A DNA stretch of 64,000 nt from an uncultured Eubacteriales bacterium (GTDB lineage: Bacteria > Bacillota > Clostridia > Oscillospirales > Oscillospiraceae). The DNA lies in contig LT599017.1 in the NCBI GenBank assembly GCA_900079765.1, positions 992,001-1,056,000 of the forward strand. The letters run 5' to 3'. Positions 25,096 through 33,164 of the stretch are shown here, one piece after another. Under the pieces are notes generated by a model. The model was given only the letters and a program-made list of their open reading frames with translations. It did not search any database and had not been told where the DNA came from. Every line of letters begins with the position of its first letter. Position 1 is the first letter of the stretch. Made by a program: the position numbers and the translations under genes.

Positions 25096-28000
25096 TCAAT
25101 CATCCCTGTAGTGCTGGGGATATTTTCTCTCGTCCAGCTCCCGGAGCACGAGCCATGCGCTCATGGAGACGAGAATCAGGCCGGAGATGACGTCGAAGAT
25201 CGTAAGCCCCACCTGCCACGGAGCGGCGGTGTAATGGACCAACGAGCCGGGGGGCACTCCCTGCATGACGTTGGAGTTTACCAGGGTATAGCACATATTC
25301 TTGACGGCCCGGCGGAGCAGGGAGATGGAGGTGGCGGAGGTGGTGTCCCGCACGATCACCCGCTCGCCATAGGTCGTGGACATGAGTGCGTCGCTGCCGG
25401 AGCGCAGAAGCATGTCCACCCGGTTGGGGTTTGCATTGAGGTTGATGTCGGAGACGATGAACCCCTGGAACCCCCATTCGCCCCGTACTACTTCATTGAG
25501 CAGCTCGTAGCAGGTGGAGGTCCAGTAGGTTCCCACGGCGCAGTCGCCGGTCATGATGAAGTCGCCCGCCCGCATGGTTTTGAGTTTGGCGGCGCCGGTT
25601 TCGGTGTCGGTGTACCGAATCGTCTTCATGGCGGTTTTCAGGGCGATCTCAAAGGGGCGGAGATAGACCTCCCGCAGCGCCTGTTCGGTGAGCCATACCG
25701 CCGTGTGCGGGTTGCGGTGTCCCTCCGAGTCGATCAGCACCAGATGCTTGACCGAGCAGTAGAGCCCCGCGTCCCCCGCGCCGGACACCGCCTGGGCGCC
25801 CAGGCAGCCGGCGAGAAGGCTGTCCTCGCTGAAGTACTCGGAGACCCGACCGCCAAAGGGGGAGCGGTGGAGGTTAAGCCCGGGGGCATACCAGCCGTTG
25901 ATGCTCGCAATCAATGCCTCCTGGCCCACCATATAGCCCAGCTCGTAGAGTAAATCCCTGTTCCAGCCGGCGGCCATCACCGGCGCGGAGGGGTAGGCGC
26001 AGGTCCCCACCAGCCAGTTGTGCCCGGCCTGGTCCGGCTGGGTGAGGCCCTGGGGTCCGTCATGCTCCACGGACTCGGGCTTGCCGATAGAGGTCATGGC
26101 CCCGGTATGATAGGCCGCCTCGAAGAGGCAGAGGCGCAGCTCCTCCAGGTCGGTGAAGGTGAGCTCGTCCAGCAGCAGATTCCAGGTGGAGTCGTAGTAG
26201 CTCTTCCCGCGCAGATCGGCCAGAACCAGGCCGTTCTTCGCCCCGGTGGCGGGGCTGTCCGGCCGGTAGACCAGGCTGCCCGGCTCGTTGCCGAGGCGCG
26301 GGTCGGCGGTGTAGTCATATTTGGTAGAGTCCGACTCGGCGATCCAGCGTACCACTGTGTCCGAGGCAGCTCGGTCGCCGTCTGTGGGGGCGGTGGGCTG
26401 GGTGCCCGCCCAGTCCTTACGGGAGAGGACTGTCACGCTGCTGACGGCGGGGTCGGACATATAGGAGCGCAGCTGCGCAAACCGGTTGGTGGCCGCCTGG
26501 TACGCCTCCTCACCGTCGGCGCTCCCCGCGGGGGAGCCCAGGGGCGTGCCGCCGCTGCTCCGCTCGGATTGGGCGTCGGTCTCCGAGCGGCGGGGGGTTG
26601 TGCTGTCGTACCAGACCGTGGCCGGAACGGAGACGGCTTCGGCGTCCAGCACCTCGTGGGAGTTTGCACGGATGGAGAGCGTGTACTCACCCTCCTCCAG
26701 GACGTAGCAGCCGAACGTGCCGTCAGAGTTATCCCGGGCGGAACAGTATGAAGCCATGGCTTCTTTTTGGAAGGCCAGCTTGACGTCCTCAGATTCGCCG
26801 GGGGCGAGGAGGCCGGTCTTTCCGAACTGGAGGAGAACGGCGGTTGGCTTTTCGATGCCGTAGTCCTGGTCAAGCTGGGTGTAGGGCGCGGTGAAGTAGA
26901 GCTGGACCACGTCCTTCCCCGCGAAACGGCTGCCTGTGTTGGTCACACGCACGGTGACGGCTACCTCGCCCCCCCGGTCGCGAAGCGCGGTGATCTCCTG
27001 AGAGAAGGAGGTGTAGGAGAGGCCGTAGCCAAAAGGGTAGAGCACGCCGTCGGTCCGGTTAAAGTAGTCCTTCAGATAGCCGATGTCGTAGGACGTCTCG
27101 TAGTACTTGTAGCCCAGGTACACCCCCTCCTCGTACTCGTGGAAGGCGGCGTTGGCGTTCTCCTCCCAGGAGTAGTTGCTCACCAGTGTGGTATAGGCGT
27201 TGGTGTAGACAAAGCGCTCGGAGCCGTCGTCATGGTTTGCGAAGGTGGGGTCCTTCTTGAAATCGGCGGGGTAGGTGTCCGTCGTCCTGCCGGAGGGGAC
27301 CACCGCGCCCACCAGGATGTCCCCCAGGCTCTCATAGCCGGAGCAGCCCGCGCCGCCCACCCAGAGGATGGCGTCTATGCCCGCGTCGTCCTCCAGCTCT
27401 GCGATCTGCATGGGGGAGGAGCTCTCCAGGACGACCACTACGCCTTCGCAGTTGGCCTTCGCGAAGGAGATGACCTCCCGCTCCGCCGTCGATAGGGCCA
27501 GCATATGGGGGGTGCCGTCGTTGTAGACGCCGGAGTAGGAGTCCCGGTCCTCGCCGGTCTGCCGCCCCAGGAAGACGAGACCCACCGTCCCGGCGCAGGA
27601 GCCCGCCAGATCCTTGTAAGCCTCCGGCGAGAACTCGAAGATGGCGTCCTTCGTGCTCCCCTCGCCCCGGAGGGGAATTGCGGCGGTCACGCTGAGATTG
27701 TCGGCAAGCGCCTGCCCGTCCTCCAACAGAGGGGCAAGGGTCTCCTCCGCCGCGGCGTTGACCGAGGAGAATACCTTGTGCAGGCCCTCCTGGGGGGTGA
27801 CGATGTACTCCTCTCCCGCGTCGATGGCGGAAGAGCCGCTGCCGCCGTAAAAGGGGCGGTAGTACCGCAGCCCAAGGGGGGAGACCTCCGCTGTACCCGC
27901 CAGTGGAAGGAGGCCATTGTTTTTCAGGAGGACGATGCCCTCGTCGCTGAGGCGCTTGGAGACCTCGATGGCCGCGGCCCTGGATTCCCTGGCGTTGGCG

Positions 28001-28206
28001 TAGAGCTGGGGGTAGTACTCGGTGTCCCAGTCATCGGAGGCGAGCAGAGTTACGATCCGCTCGCCGCGGCCGAAGAAATCGTCCAGCGTGGCGGCGTTGA
28101 GAAGCATTCCCGCCGAGAGGGTGAGAACCAGAGCCAGAAAGAGGGCCATGCCGGGCACGAGGACACGTCTGAGCTTTTTATTGCTGAGCTTGCGGGTTAT
28201 TTTCAT
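25096..28206 (-). CDS. Membrane-anchored family 3 glycoside hydrolase, permuted domains, divergent active site
   Basis: 1,036 residues. A helix near the N-terminus (ALFLALVLTLSAGMLLNA) is followed by a GH3 C-type domain (DEGIVLLKNNGLLPL), an FnIII-like domain (VTNTGSRFAGKDVVQLYF), then the GH3 catalytic barrel (EHDGPQGLTQ; GWYAPGLNLHRSPFGGR) and a final helix (ISGLILVSMSAWLVLRE). The usual order is barrel first, so this is the permuted form known from Ruminococcus albus and Butyrivibrio beta-glucosidases. The nucleophile would be Asp in GFIVSDINLN. The usual KHFAxNxQE region reads KHLVLIDSEGHR, so several active-site residues differ from the paralogue at 33165. It starts at ATG 28206, overlapping the AgrC-like kinase by four bases. 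Confidence 0.87.
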   Translation of the reverse strand: MKITRKLSNKKLRRVLVPGMALFLALVLTLSAGMLLNAATLDDFFGRGERIVTLLASDDWDTEYYPQLYANARESRAAAIEVSKRLSDEGIVLLKNNGLLPLAGTAEVSPLGLRYYRPFYGGSGSSAIDAGEEYIVTPQEGLHKVFSSVNAAAEETLAPLLEDGQALADNLSVTAAIPLRGEGSTKDAIFEFSPEAYKDLAGSCAGTVGLVFLGRQTGEDRDSYSGVYNDGTPHMLALSTAEREVISFAKANCEGVVVVLESSSPMQIAELEDDAGIDAILWVGGAGCSGYESLGDILVGAVVPSGRTTDTYPADFKKDPTFANHDDGSERFVYTNAYTTLVSNYSWEENANAAFHEYEEGVYLGYKYYETSYDIGYLKDYFNRTDGVLYPFGYGLSYTSFSQEITALRDRGGEVAVTVRVTNTGSRFAGKDVVQLYFTAPYTQLDQDYGIEKPTAVLLQFGKTGLLAPGESEDVKLAFQKEAMASYCSARDNSDGTFGCYVLEEGEYTLSIRANSHEVLDAEAVSVPATVWYDSTTPRRSETDAQSERSSGGTPLGSPAGSADGEEAYQAATNRFAQLRSYMSDPAVSSVTVLSRKDWAGTQPTAPTDGDRAASDTVVRWIAESDSTKYDYTADPRLGNEPGSLVYRPDSPATGAKNGLVLADLRGKSYYDSTWNLLLDELTFTDLEELRLCLFEAAYHTGAMTSIGKPESVEHDGPQGLTQPDQAGHNWLVGTCAYPSAPVMAAGWNRDLLYELGYMVGQEALIASINGWYAPGLNLHRSPFGGRVSEYFSEDSLLAGCLGAQAVSGAGDAGLYCSVKHLVLIDSEGHRNPHTAVWLTEQALREVYLRPFEIALKTAMKTIRYTDTETGAAKLKTMRAGDFIMTGDCAVGTYWTSTCYELLNEVVRGEWGFQGFIVSDINLNANPNRVDMLLRSGSDALMSTTYGERVIVRDTTSATSISLLRRAVKNMCYTLVNSNVMQGVPPGSLVHYTAAPWQVGLTIFDVISGLILVSMSAWLVLRELDERKYPQHYRDD

Positions 28207-29573
28207 GCGATAAACCCTCTTTGCTCCTCCGGCGCTCCGGGAATTTGCCACTTAGCCGGAAGGGGGAGGAGAATGTTCAGGTTGAATACCTGGTCCTTGG
28301 CATCAAAGGTGATGTTCCCGCCGTACTTCTCCACGATCATCACCATGCTCTTCACGCCGAAACCGTGGTAGTCCTTGTTCTCCTTGGCGGTGACGGGGAG
28401 GCCGCCCACCATCTGGACCTCACCGCTGCAGTAGTTGTGGGAGTTGATGCTGAGCAGCTCCCCCTCGGCCTTGATGGTGATGCCGATGACCCGCTGGTCC
28501 CGTTCCAGCTTGAGTACCACGTCGATGGCGTTGTCCAGAAGGTTGCCGAAAAGGGAGTACACGTCGGTGTCGCTTATAAAGTTCAGCTTTTCCCCGTCGA
28601 TCATGTAGCTGACAAAGATATCGTTCTTGGCGCAGTAGAGGCTTTTCTCCGCGATGATGATGTCGAGGGCCTGGTTCCCGGTCTTCACGATGGAGTCGTA
28701 GATGCTGATGGTCTCCTCGATGCCCTTGAGGGTCTCCGGGTCGATGGCCGCCGCCTTGCTGATGGAGTGGATCTGGTGCTTCATGTCATGGCACTTCATG
28801 TTGATAAGGTCAATGGTCTCCTTCGTGATATGAAACTGCTTTTGCTCCTGGTGCCACATCTGGTAGACGATGTCCAGCTCGTGCTCCAGCGTCTTGCGCA
28901 GGAGCAGCTCGAACTGCATGATGAGAACCGATACGCTGCAGATCACGTTGGTGATGGCCGCCGCCAGGTAGTACACCATGTCGAGGGATTCATACTTGCG
29001 GTAGATGACAAAGGCGTTCAAAACGATCTCTACAAGCACAGTGAGCGTGAGGAGCATGAGCAGGGAGGGGCTTTTGATGGACAGGTCCTCGTTTCGCTTG
29101 ACCTTCTTCCCCAGCAGGTGGAACAGGCACCAGTACACCAGCGCGTACACCTCCAGCATCACCATCAGGGAGATGGGGTTGATACTGCTGGCGGCGGCGT
29201 CGCTGTACATCCTAGCGCCCCCGTCGAACCGGCCCAGGGTAACAACAAGGTCGTAGAGCACAGAGGCGAGGTGCTGCATACTGTACCCCGCCACGGTGCA
29301 GAAGAGGCAGCTGCGCCAATTGATGTCGTAGCAGAACTTTGTGGTGAGCAAGGTCAGCAAAAAAAAGGCGGAGAACATGAAGGAGATATAGGGGGCGCTA
29401 TAGTACAAAATTGGGAAGAAGAACACGAAAGCAAAGCTGAACGCCGTACACCCCGCGAAACGCAGCGCGTAATGCTTTTTCTTGTTCAATCGAAACAGGA
29501 ACAGGGTCTCCGCGATAATAAGATTTACCATGAACAGGAGCTTATAGAGAAAAAGGCTTGACACCTGGAGCAT
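28203..29573 (-). CDS. AgrC/GHKL-type sensor histidine kinase
   Basis: 456 residues. About six N-terminal helices fill residues 1-215 (for example FSFAFVFFFPILYY; FSAFFLLTLLTT). The phospho-acceptor segment MKCHDMKHQIHS and a GHKL ATPase domain follow (LFGNLLDNAIDVVL; GFGVKSMVMIVEKYGG). This layout is typical of kinases that sense peptides or envelope signals and act through LytTR regulators. The start overlaps the regulator stop by one base, and its end overlaps the GH3 gene by four, so all three are co-translated. No AgrB/AgrD-like peptide system is seen nearby, so the signal is unknown. Confidence 0.87.
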   Translation of the reverse strand: MLQVSSLFLYKLLFMVNLIIAETLFLFRLNKKKHYALRFAGCTAFSFAFVFFFPILYYSAPYISFMFSAFFLLTLLTTKFCYDINWRSCLFCTVAGYSMQHLASVLYDLVVTLGRFDGGARMYSDAAASSINPISLMVMLEVYALVYWCLFHLLGKKVKRNEDLSIKSPSLLMLLTLTVLVEIVLNAFVIYRKYESLDMVYYLAAAITNVICSVSVLIMQFELLLRKTLEHELDIVYQMWHQEQKQFHITKETIDLINMKCHDMKHQIHSISKAAAIDPETLKGIEETISIYDSIVKTGNQALDIIIAEKSLYCAKNDIFVSYMIDGEKLNFISDTDVYSLFGNLLDNAIDVVLKLERDQRVIGITIKAEGELLSINSHNYCSGEVQMVGGLPVTAKENKDYHGFGVKSMVMIVEKYGGNITFDAKDQVFNLNILLPLPAKWQIPGAPEEQRGFIA

Positions 29574-30283
29574 CAGATCACACCCCCGAGATAGTCGTTG
29601 AGAGCCTGGACAAAGGCCTTCTTTCTGGGGCGGCTGATCTGCAGCTCCTCACCGTCCACAACGACGGTGTACGCCCGGATGGCGTACACATAGTGGAGGT
29701 TGACGAGGTAGCAGCTGTTGCACCGGACGAACTGCTTGCCGTTCAGGATGGCCTCCACCTCCTTCAGGTTTCCGTAGGCCCGGATGGTGTCGCCCGTGGT
29801 GTGGTAGATCATCTTATGGCCCGAGATCTCTATGTACTTGATCTGGGAGGAGGGGATGCGGTACATCCCGTCCGCCACGGAGACAATGACTTCGGTCTCC
29901 TTGCGGCTGATCAGCTTTGTCAGCGCCCGTTGGAGCTTGAGGGCGAAGTTGGAGTACGACACCGGCTTTACCACGAAGTCGAAGGCGTCCACCTCATACC
30001 CGCGCACGGCGAACTGCGCCATGTTGGTGATGAAGATGAGCGTGGTGGTCTCGTCCAGCTCACGGAGCCTGGCGGCGGCCTCCATCCCGTTGATCTTCGG
30101 AAGGCCGATGTCCATGAGGACGATGTCGTATACCGGGCGGTACTTTTCAAGAAACAGCTCCCCGCTCTTAAAATGGGTCACCGTGAATTCAACGTCCCTC
30201 TCCCTGGAGTAACGCGCGAGAAATTCCTTGAGCAAATCGGCTTCGGCCTGCGTGTCTTCTACGATTGCCACGTTCCTGACCAT
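29573..30283 (-). CDS. LytTR-family response regulator
   Basis: 236 residues from ATG 30283; an in-frame GTG lies four codons upstream. The receiver domain has VAIVEDTQAEAD at its start, phospho-Asp in DIVLMDIGLPKINGM, and a FVVKPVSY lysine. From about residue 135 is a LytTR DNA-binding domain (VADGMYRIPSSQIKYIEI; RCNSCYLVNLHYVYAI; SRPRKKAFVQAL). It partners the AgrC-like kinase downstream. It is divergent from a GH3 lipoprotein gene and heads the operon holding another GH3, so regulation of this glycosidase cluster is the likely role. Confidence 0.88.
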   Translation of the reverse strand: MVRNVAIVEDTQAEADLLKEFLARYSRERDVEFTVTHFKSGELFLEKYRPVYDIVLMDIGLPKINGMEAAARLRELDETTTLIFITNMAQFAVRGYEVDAFDFVVKPVSYSNFALKLQRALTKLISRKETEVIVSVADGMYRIPSSQIKYIEISGHKMIYHTTGDTIRAYGNLKEVEAILNGKQFVRCNSCYLVNLHYVYAIRAYTVVVDGEELQISRPRKKAFVQALNDYLGGVI

Positions 30284-30314
30284 TTTCTCCACCACCTCAT
30301 TTTTCCTTTATAGC

Positions 30315-30343
30315 ATTATAACGAAAAACGGCGCGTCTGTCAT
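30315..30343 (-). promoter_or_regulatory. Promoter of the LytTR-kinase-GH3 operon
   Basis: Minus strand ATGACA (30343-30338), 17-base spacer, TATAAT (30320-30315), about 30 bases upstream of the regulator start. On the plus side of this gap (30344-30530) I see no consensus promoter for the GH3 lipoprotein gene, which would fit activation by the LytTR regulator. Confidence 0.75.
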
Positions 30344-30530
30344 CCTGGCAATGTGCAATTTGTGCGTGAAAAACGACAGACTAAGTTTTTCTATAGATTC
30401 TCCACTTTTTGAGTGGTATGCTACGAGCACGGTCGAGGAAATCGCCGCGGAGGAGACGAACCAGGCCCCGCAAAAGTGGACTCCAGCGCCGCATTTCCGA
30501 GGAATATCGACTTTTGAAGGGAGAATGGAT

Positions 30531-33017
30531 ATGAAAAAGCAGACCAAACAAGCACTGTCCCTTGTTCTAGCCGGCGTTATGCTGATGGGCGCGCTCAGCG
30601 GGTGTACCAAGAAGGATCCCGCTTCCACCGGCAGCGCAACCCCCTCTGGCACCACGCCCCCAGTCACCTCCGGCTCCTACCCCATGGACGTTGAGGAGCT
30701 GGGCTCCGGCACTGTGAAGTGGAGCGAGGAGAAGACCACCGACGGCTGGATGCAGGTTACCAATGAGGGCGGTGTCACTCTGGGCTACTCCCCCGAGTCG
30801 GGCATCAAGCTCATCCAGAAGGACGGCTACGCCTTTAAGGACCTGAACAAGAACGGCAAGCTGGACGGCTATGAGGACTGGCGTCAGGACGGTGATGCCC
30901 GTACCGCCGACATCGCTTCCCAGATGACTGTGGAAGACGTGGCCGGCCTGATGCTGTACAGCGCGCACCAGAGAGACACCACCGCCACCCTTACGGAGGA
31001 TCAGATCTCCTTCCTGGACATGGGCCTGCGCTCCGTGCTGAACGCCGCTGCCGCCAATCCCACTGCGGATCAGGCAGAGTGGGCCAACGCCATGCAGGCA
31101 TATGTCGAGGGCATGGGCCTGGGCATTCCCGTCGGCATCAGCACCGACCCCCGCAGCACCGGCGTTTCCGTGTGGCCCGGCAACTTTGCTCTGGCCTCCA
31201 CATTTGACCCCTCCATAGCGCTTGAGGCCGCCAATCAGCTGGCCAAGGAGTACCGTGCCATGGGCATTGGCACCCTGCTGGGCCCCCAGACCGACCTCTC
31301 CTCTGAGCCCCGCTGGAGCCGCGTCAACGGCACCTATGGTGACGACCCCGCCCTCTCCCGCGACATGGCCCAGGCCGCCGTTAGCGGCAGCCAGTCCACC
31401 TTTGACGCCGGCGGCGCCGATCAAGGCTGGGGCGCTGAGAGCGTTCTCGCCATGATCAAGCACTGGCCCGGCGACGGCCCGGGCGAGAGCGGACGCGAGT
31501 CCCACAACTTCTGGGGCAAGTACAACGTCTATCCCGGCAGTTCCTTTGAGACACACCTGATCCCCTTCGTGGACGGCGGCTTTAACCTGACCGACAGCAG
31601 CACCGGCTCGGCCGCCGCTGTTATGAGCTCCTACTCCATCGCCTGGGACGAGGACGAGACCTATGGCGAGCTGGTTGGCTCCGCCTACAGCGAGTATAAG
31701 ATCGGCCTTCTCCGCGAGACCTATGGTTTCAATGGCATCATCTGCACCGACTGGGGCATCCTGGCCGACGGCACCAAGACCTGGGGTGTGGACGATCTGA
31801 CTCCCGGCGAGCGTTTCTACAAGGCTCTCATGGCCGGCGTGGATCAGCTGGGTGGCTTCAACGACCCCGCTCCCATTCTGGATGCCTATGAGATCGGCAT
31901 CGACGAAATCGGCGAAGATGCCATCCTGGCCCGCTTCCAGGAGTCCGGCGCCCGTCTGGTGCGCGGCTTCTTCCTGGTCGGTCTGTTTGATAACCCCTAC
32001 GTCAGCGTTTCCGCCGCCAAAGAAATTGTCGGCAACAAAGAGGCTCAGGCCGCCGGCATGGCCGCTCAGCAGAAGTCCGTCATCATGCTGAAGAATGAGG
32101 GTAACACCATTAAGGCCGCCGCGGGCGGCGACAAGCCCACCGTGTACATCCCCATGATGTACACGCCCGAGTCCGTCAACAACTCCGGAGACGTTGTCCC
32201 CGGTGCCTGGACTCTGCCTGTGGATCTGAAGGATGCTAATCAGTACTTCAACGTTGTGACCGATAAGCTCAAGGATACCTTTACCGGTACCCCCGACAAG
32301 GACGGCAAGGCTACTCCCGCCTACGAAGATATCATTCGCGCCTCCAAGGCCGAGCTGGCCGACTGCGACTACGCGCTTGCCATCGTCAAGAATCCCCAGA
32401 ACGGCGGCAACAACGGCGGTTACGACAAGACCACCTCTACTTATGTGCCCATCTCCCTGCAGTGGGGCACCTACACCGCCAACGGCGTCAGCGTCCGCAG
32501 CGAGTCCCTCGCCGGCGACATGGTGGATACCGAGATCGCTGATCCCTACGGCGTGCAGAAGGTACAGGCCAAGGAGAACCGCTCCTACTACGGCCAGAGC
32601 TTTACTGCCACCAACACCACGGATCTGGACGCCATCCTCTACGCCGCCGACAATATGCCCGAGACCGGCAAGGTTGTCGTCGCCGTCAACGCGGGCAACC
32701 CCTTTATCCCCGCTGAGTTCGAGGCCAAAGCCGACGCTATCCTCACCGGCTTCGGCGTGAACAACAAGCTCTTTTTGGGCGCTCTGGCCGGCGAGTTCGA
32801 GCCCACCGGTCTGCTGCCCATCCAGCTGCCCGCCGACATGGACGCCGTGGAGACCCAGCTGGAGGACGTGCCCCGCGATACCAAGTGCTATGTGGACGCC
32901 GCCGGCAACACCTATGACTTTGCCTTCGGTCTCAACTGGGGCGGCGTCATCGACGACGCTCGTACCGCTAAGTACAAAGTAGATCCCCTGACCGCCCCCG
33001 CCAACACCGGGAAGTAA
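30531..33017 (+). CDS. Family 3 glycoside hydrolase, secreted lipoprotein (beta-glucosidase-like)
   Basis: 828 residues. The signal peptide has lipobox GALSGCTKK, followed by a Ser/Thr/Pro linker. The order is the usual one: catalytic barrel first (DVAGLMLYSAHQR; GIPVGISTDPRS; AMIKHWPGDGPGESG; nucleophile Asp in NGIICTDWGIL), then the GH3 C domain (AAQQKSVIMLKNEG; TGLLPIQLP). The ATG at 30531 lies seven bases after AAGGGAG; an ATG two codons earlier is too close. The 5' frame extends further but has no ribosome site. It probably removes glucose-type residues at the cell surface. Codon use is strongly C-biased, suggesting high expression. Confidence 0.9.
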   Translation: MKKQTKQALSLVLAGVMLMGALSGCTKKDPASTGSATPSGTTPPVTSGSYPMDVEELGSGTVKWSEEKTTDGWMQVTNEGGVTLGYSPESGIKLIQKDGYAFKDLNKNGKLDGYEDWRQDGDARTADIASQMTVEDVAGLMLYSAHQRDTTATLTEDQISFLDMGLRSVLNAAAANPTADQAEWANAMQAYVEGMGLGIPVGISTDPRSTGVSVWPGNFALASTFDPSIALEAANQLAKEYRAMGIGTLLGPQTDLSSEPRWSRVNGTYGDDPALSRDMAQAAVSGSQSTFDAGGADQGWGAESVLAMIKHWPGDGPGESGRESHNFWGKYNVYPGSSFETHLIPFVDGGFNLTDSSTGSAAAVMSSYSIAWDEDETYGELVGSAYSEYKIGLLRETYGFNGIICTDWGILADGTKTWGVDDLTPGERFYKALMAGVDQLGGFNDPAPILDAYEIGIDEIGEDAILARFQESGARLVRGFFLVGLFDNPYVSVSAAKEIVGNKEAQAAGMAAQQKSVIMLKNEGNTIKAAAGGDKPTVYIPMMYTPESVNNSGDVVPGAWTLPVDLKDANQYFNVVTDKLKDTFTGTPDKDGKATPAYEDIIRASKAELADCDYALAIVKNPQNGGNNGGYDKTTSTYVPISLQWGTYTANGVSVRSESLAGDMVDTEIADPYGVQKVQAKENRSYYGQSFTATNTTDLDAILYAADNMPETGKVVVAVNAGNPFIPAEFEAKADAILTGFGVNNKLFLGALAGEFEPTGLLPIQLPADMDAVETQLEDVPRDTKCYVDAAGNTYDFAFGLNWGGVIDDARTAKYKVDPLTAPANTGK

Positions 33018-33079
33018 CCGTCAGCAAGCCAAACTCCCCCCGTTTGCGGCGTGCGACACTAAAATTTTAATCTAAGCAG

Positions 33080-33126
33080 ACAAATCAGCAAAGGGGGAAA
33101 GCCGAGTGAACCCTTTGCTGATTTGT
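33080..33126 (+). terminator. Hairpin between two GH3 genes
   Basis: A 16-bp perfect stem ACAAATCAGCAAAGGG with a 15-base loop, followed only by GTTG. It is likely a partial terminator or processing stem between the lipoprotein GH3 and the membrane GH3. Confidence 0.6.
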
Positions 33127-33164
33127 TGTTGAAACAGCCATACTTAAGGAGGCAAACTCTTGAC

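Noticed and set aside
28203-30343. A full Agr quorum-sensing system
   Set aside because: Only AgrC-like and LytTR proteins are present. No AgrB-like membrane protease or AgrD-like peptide could be found nearby.
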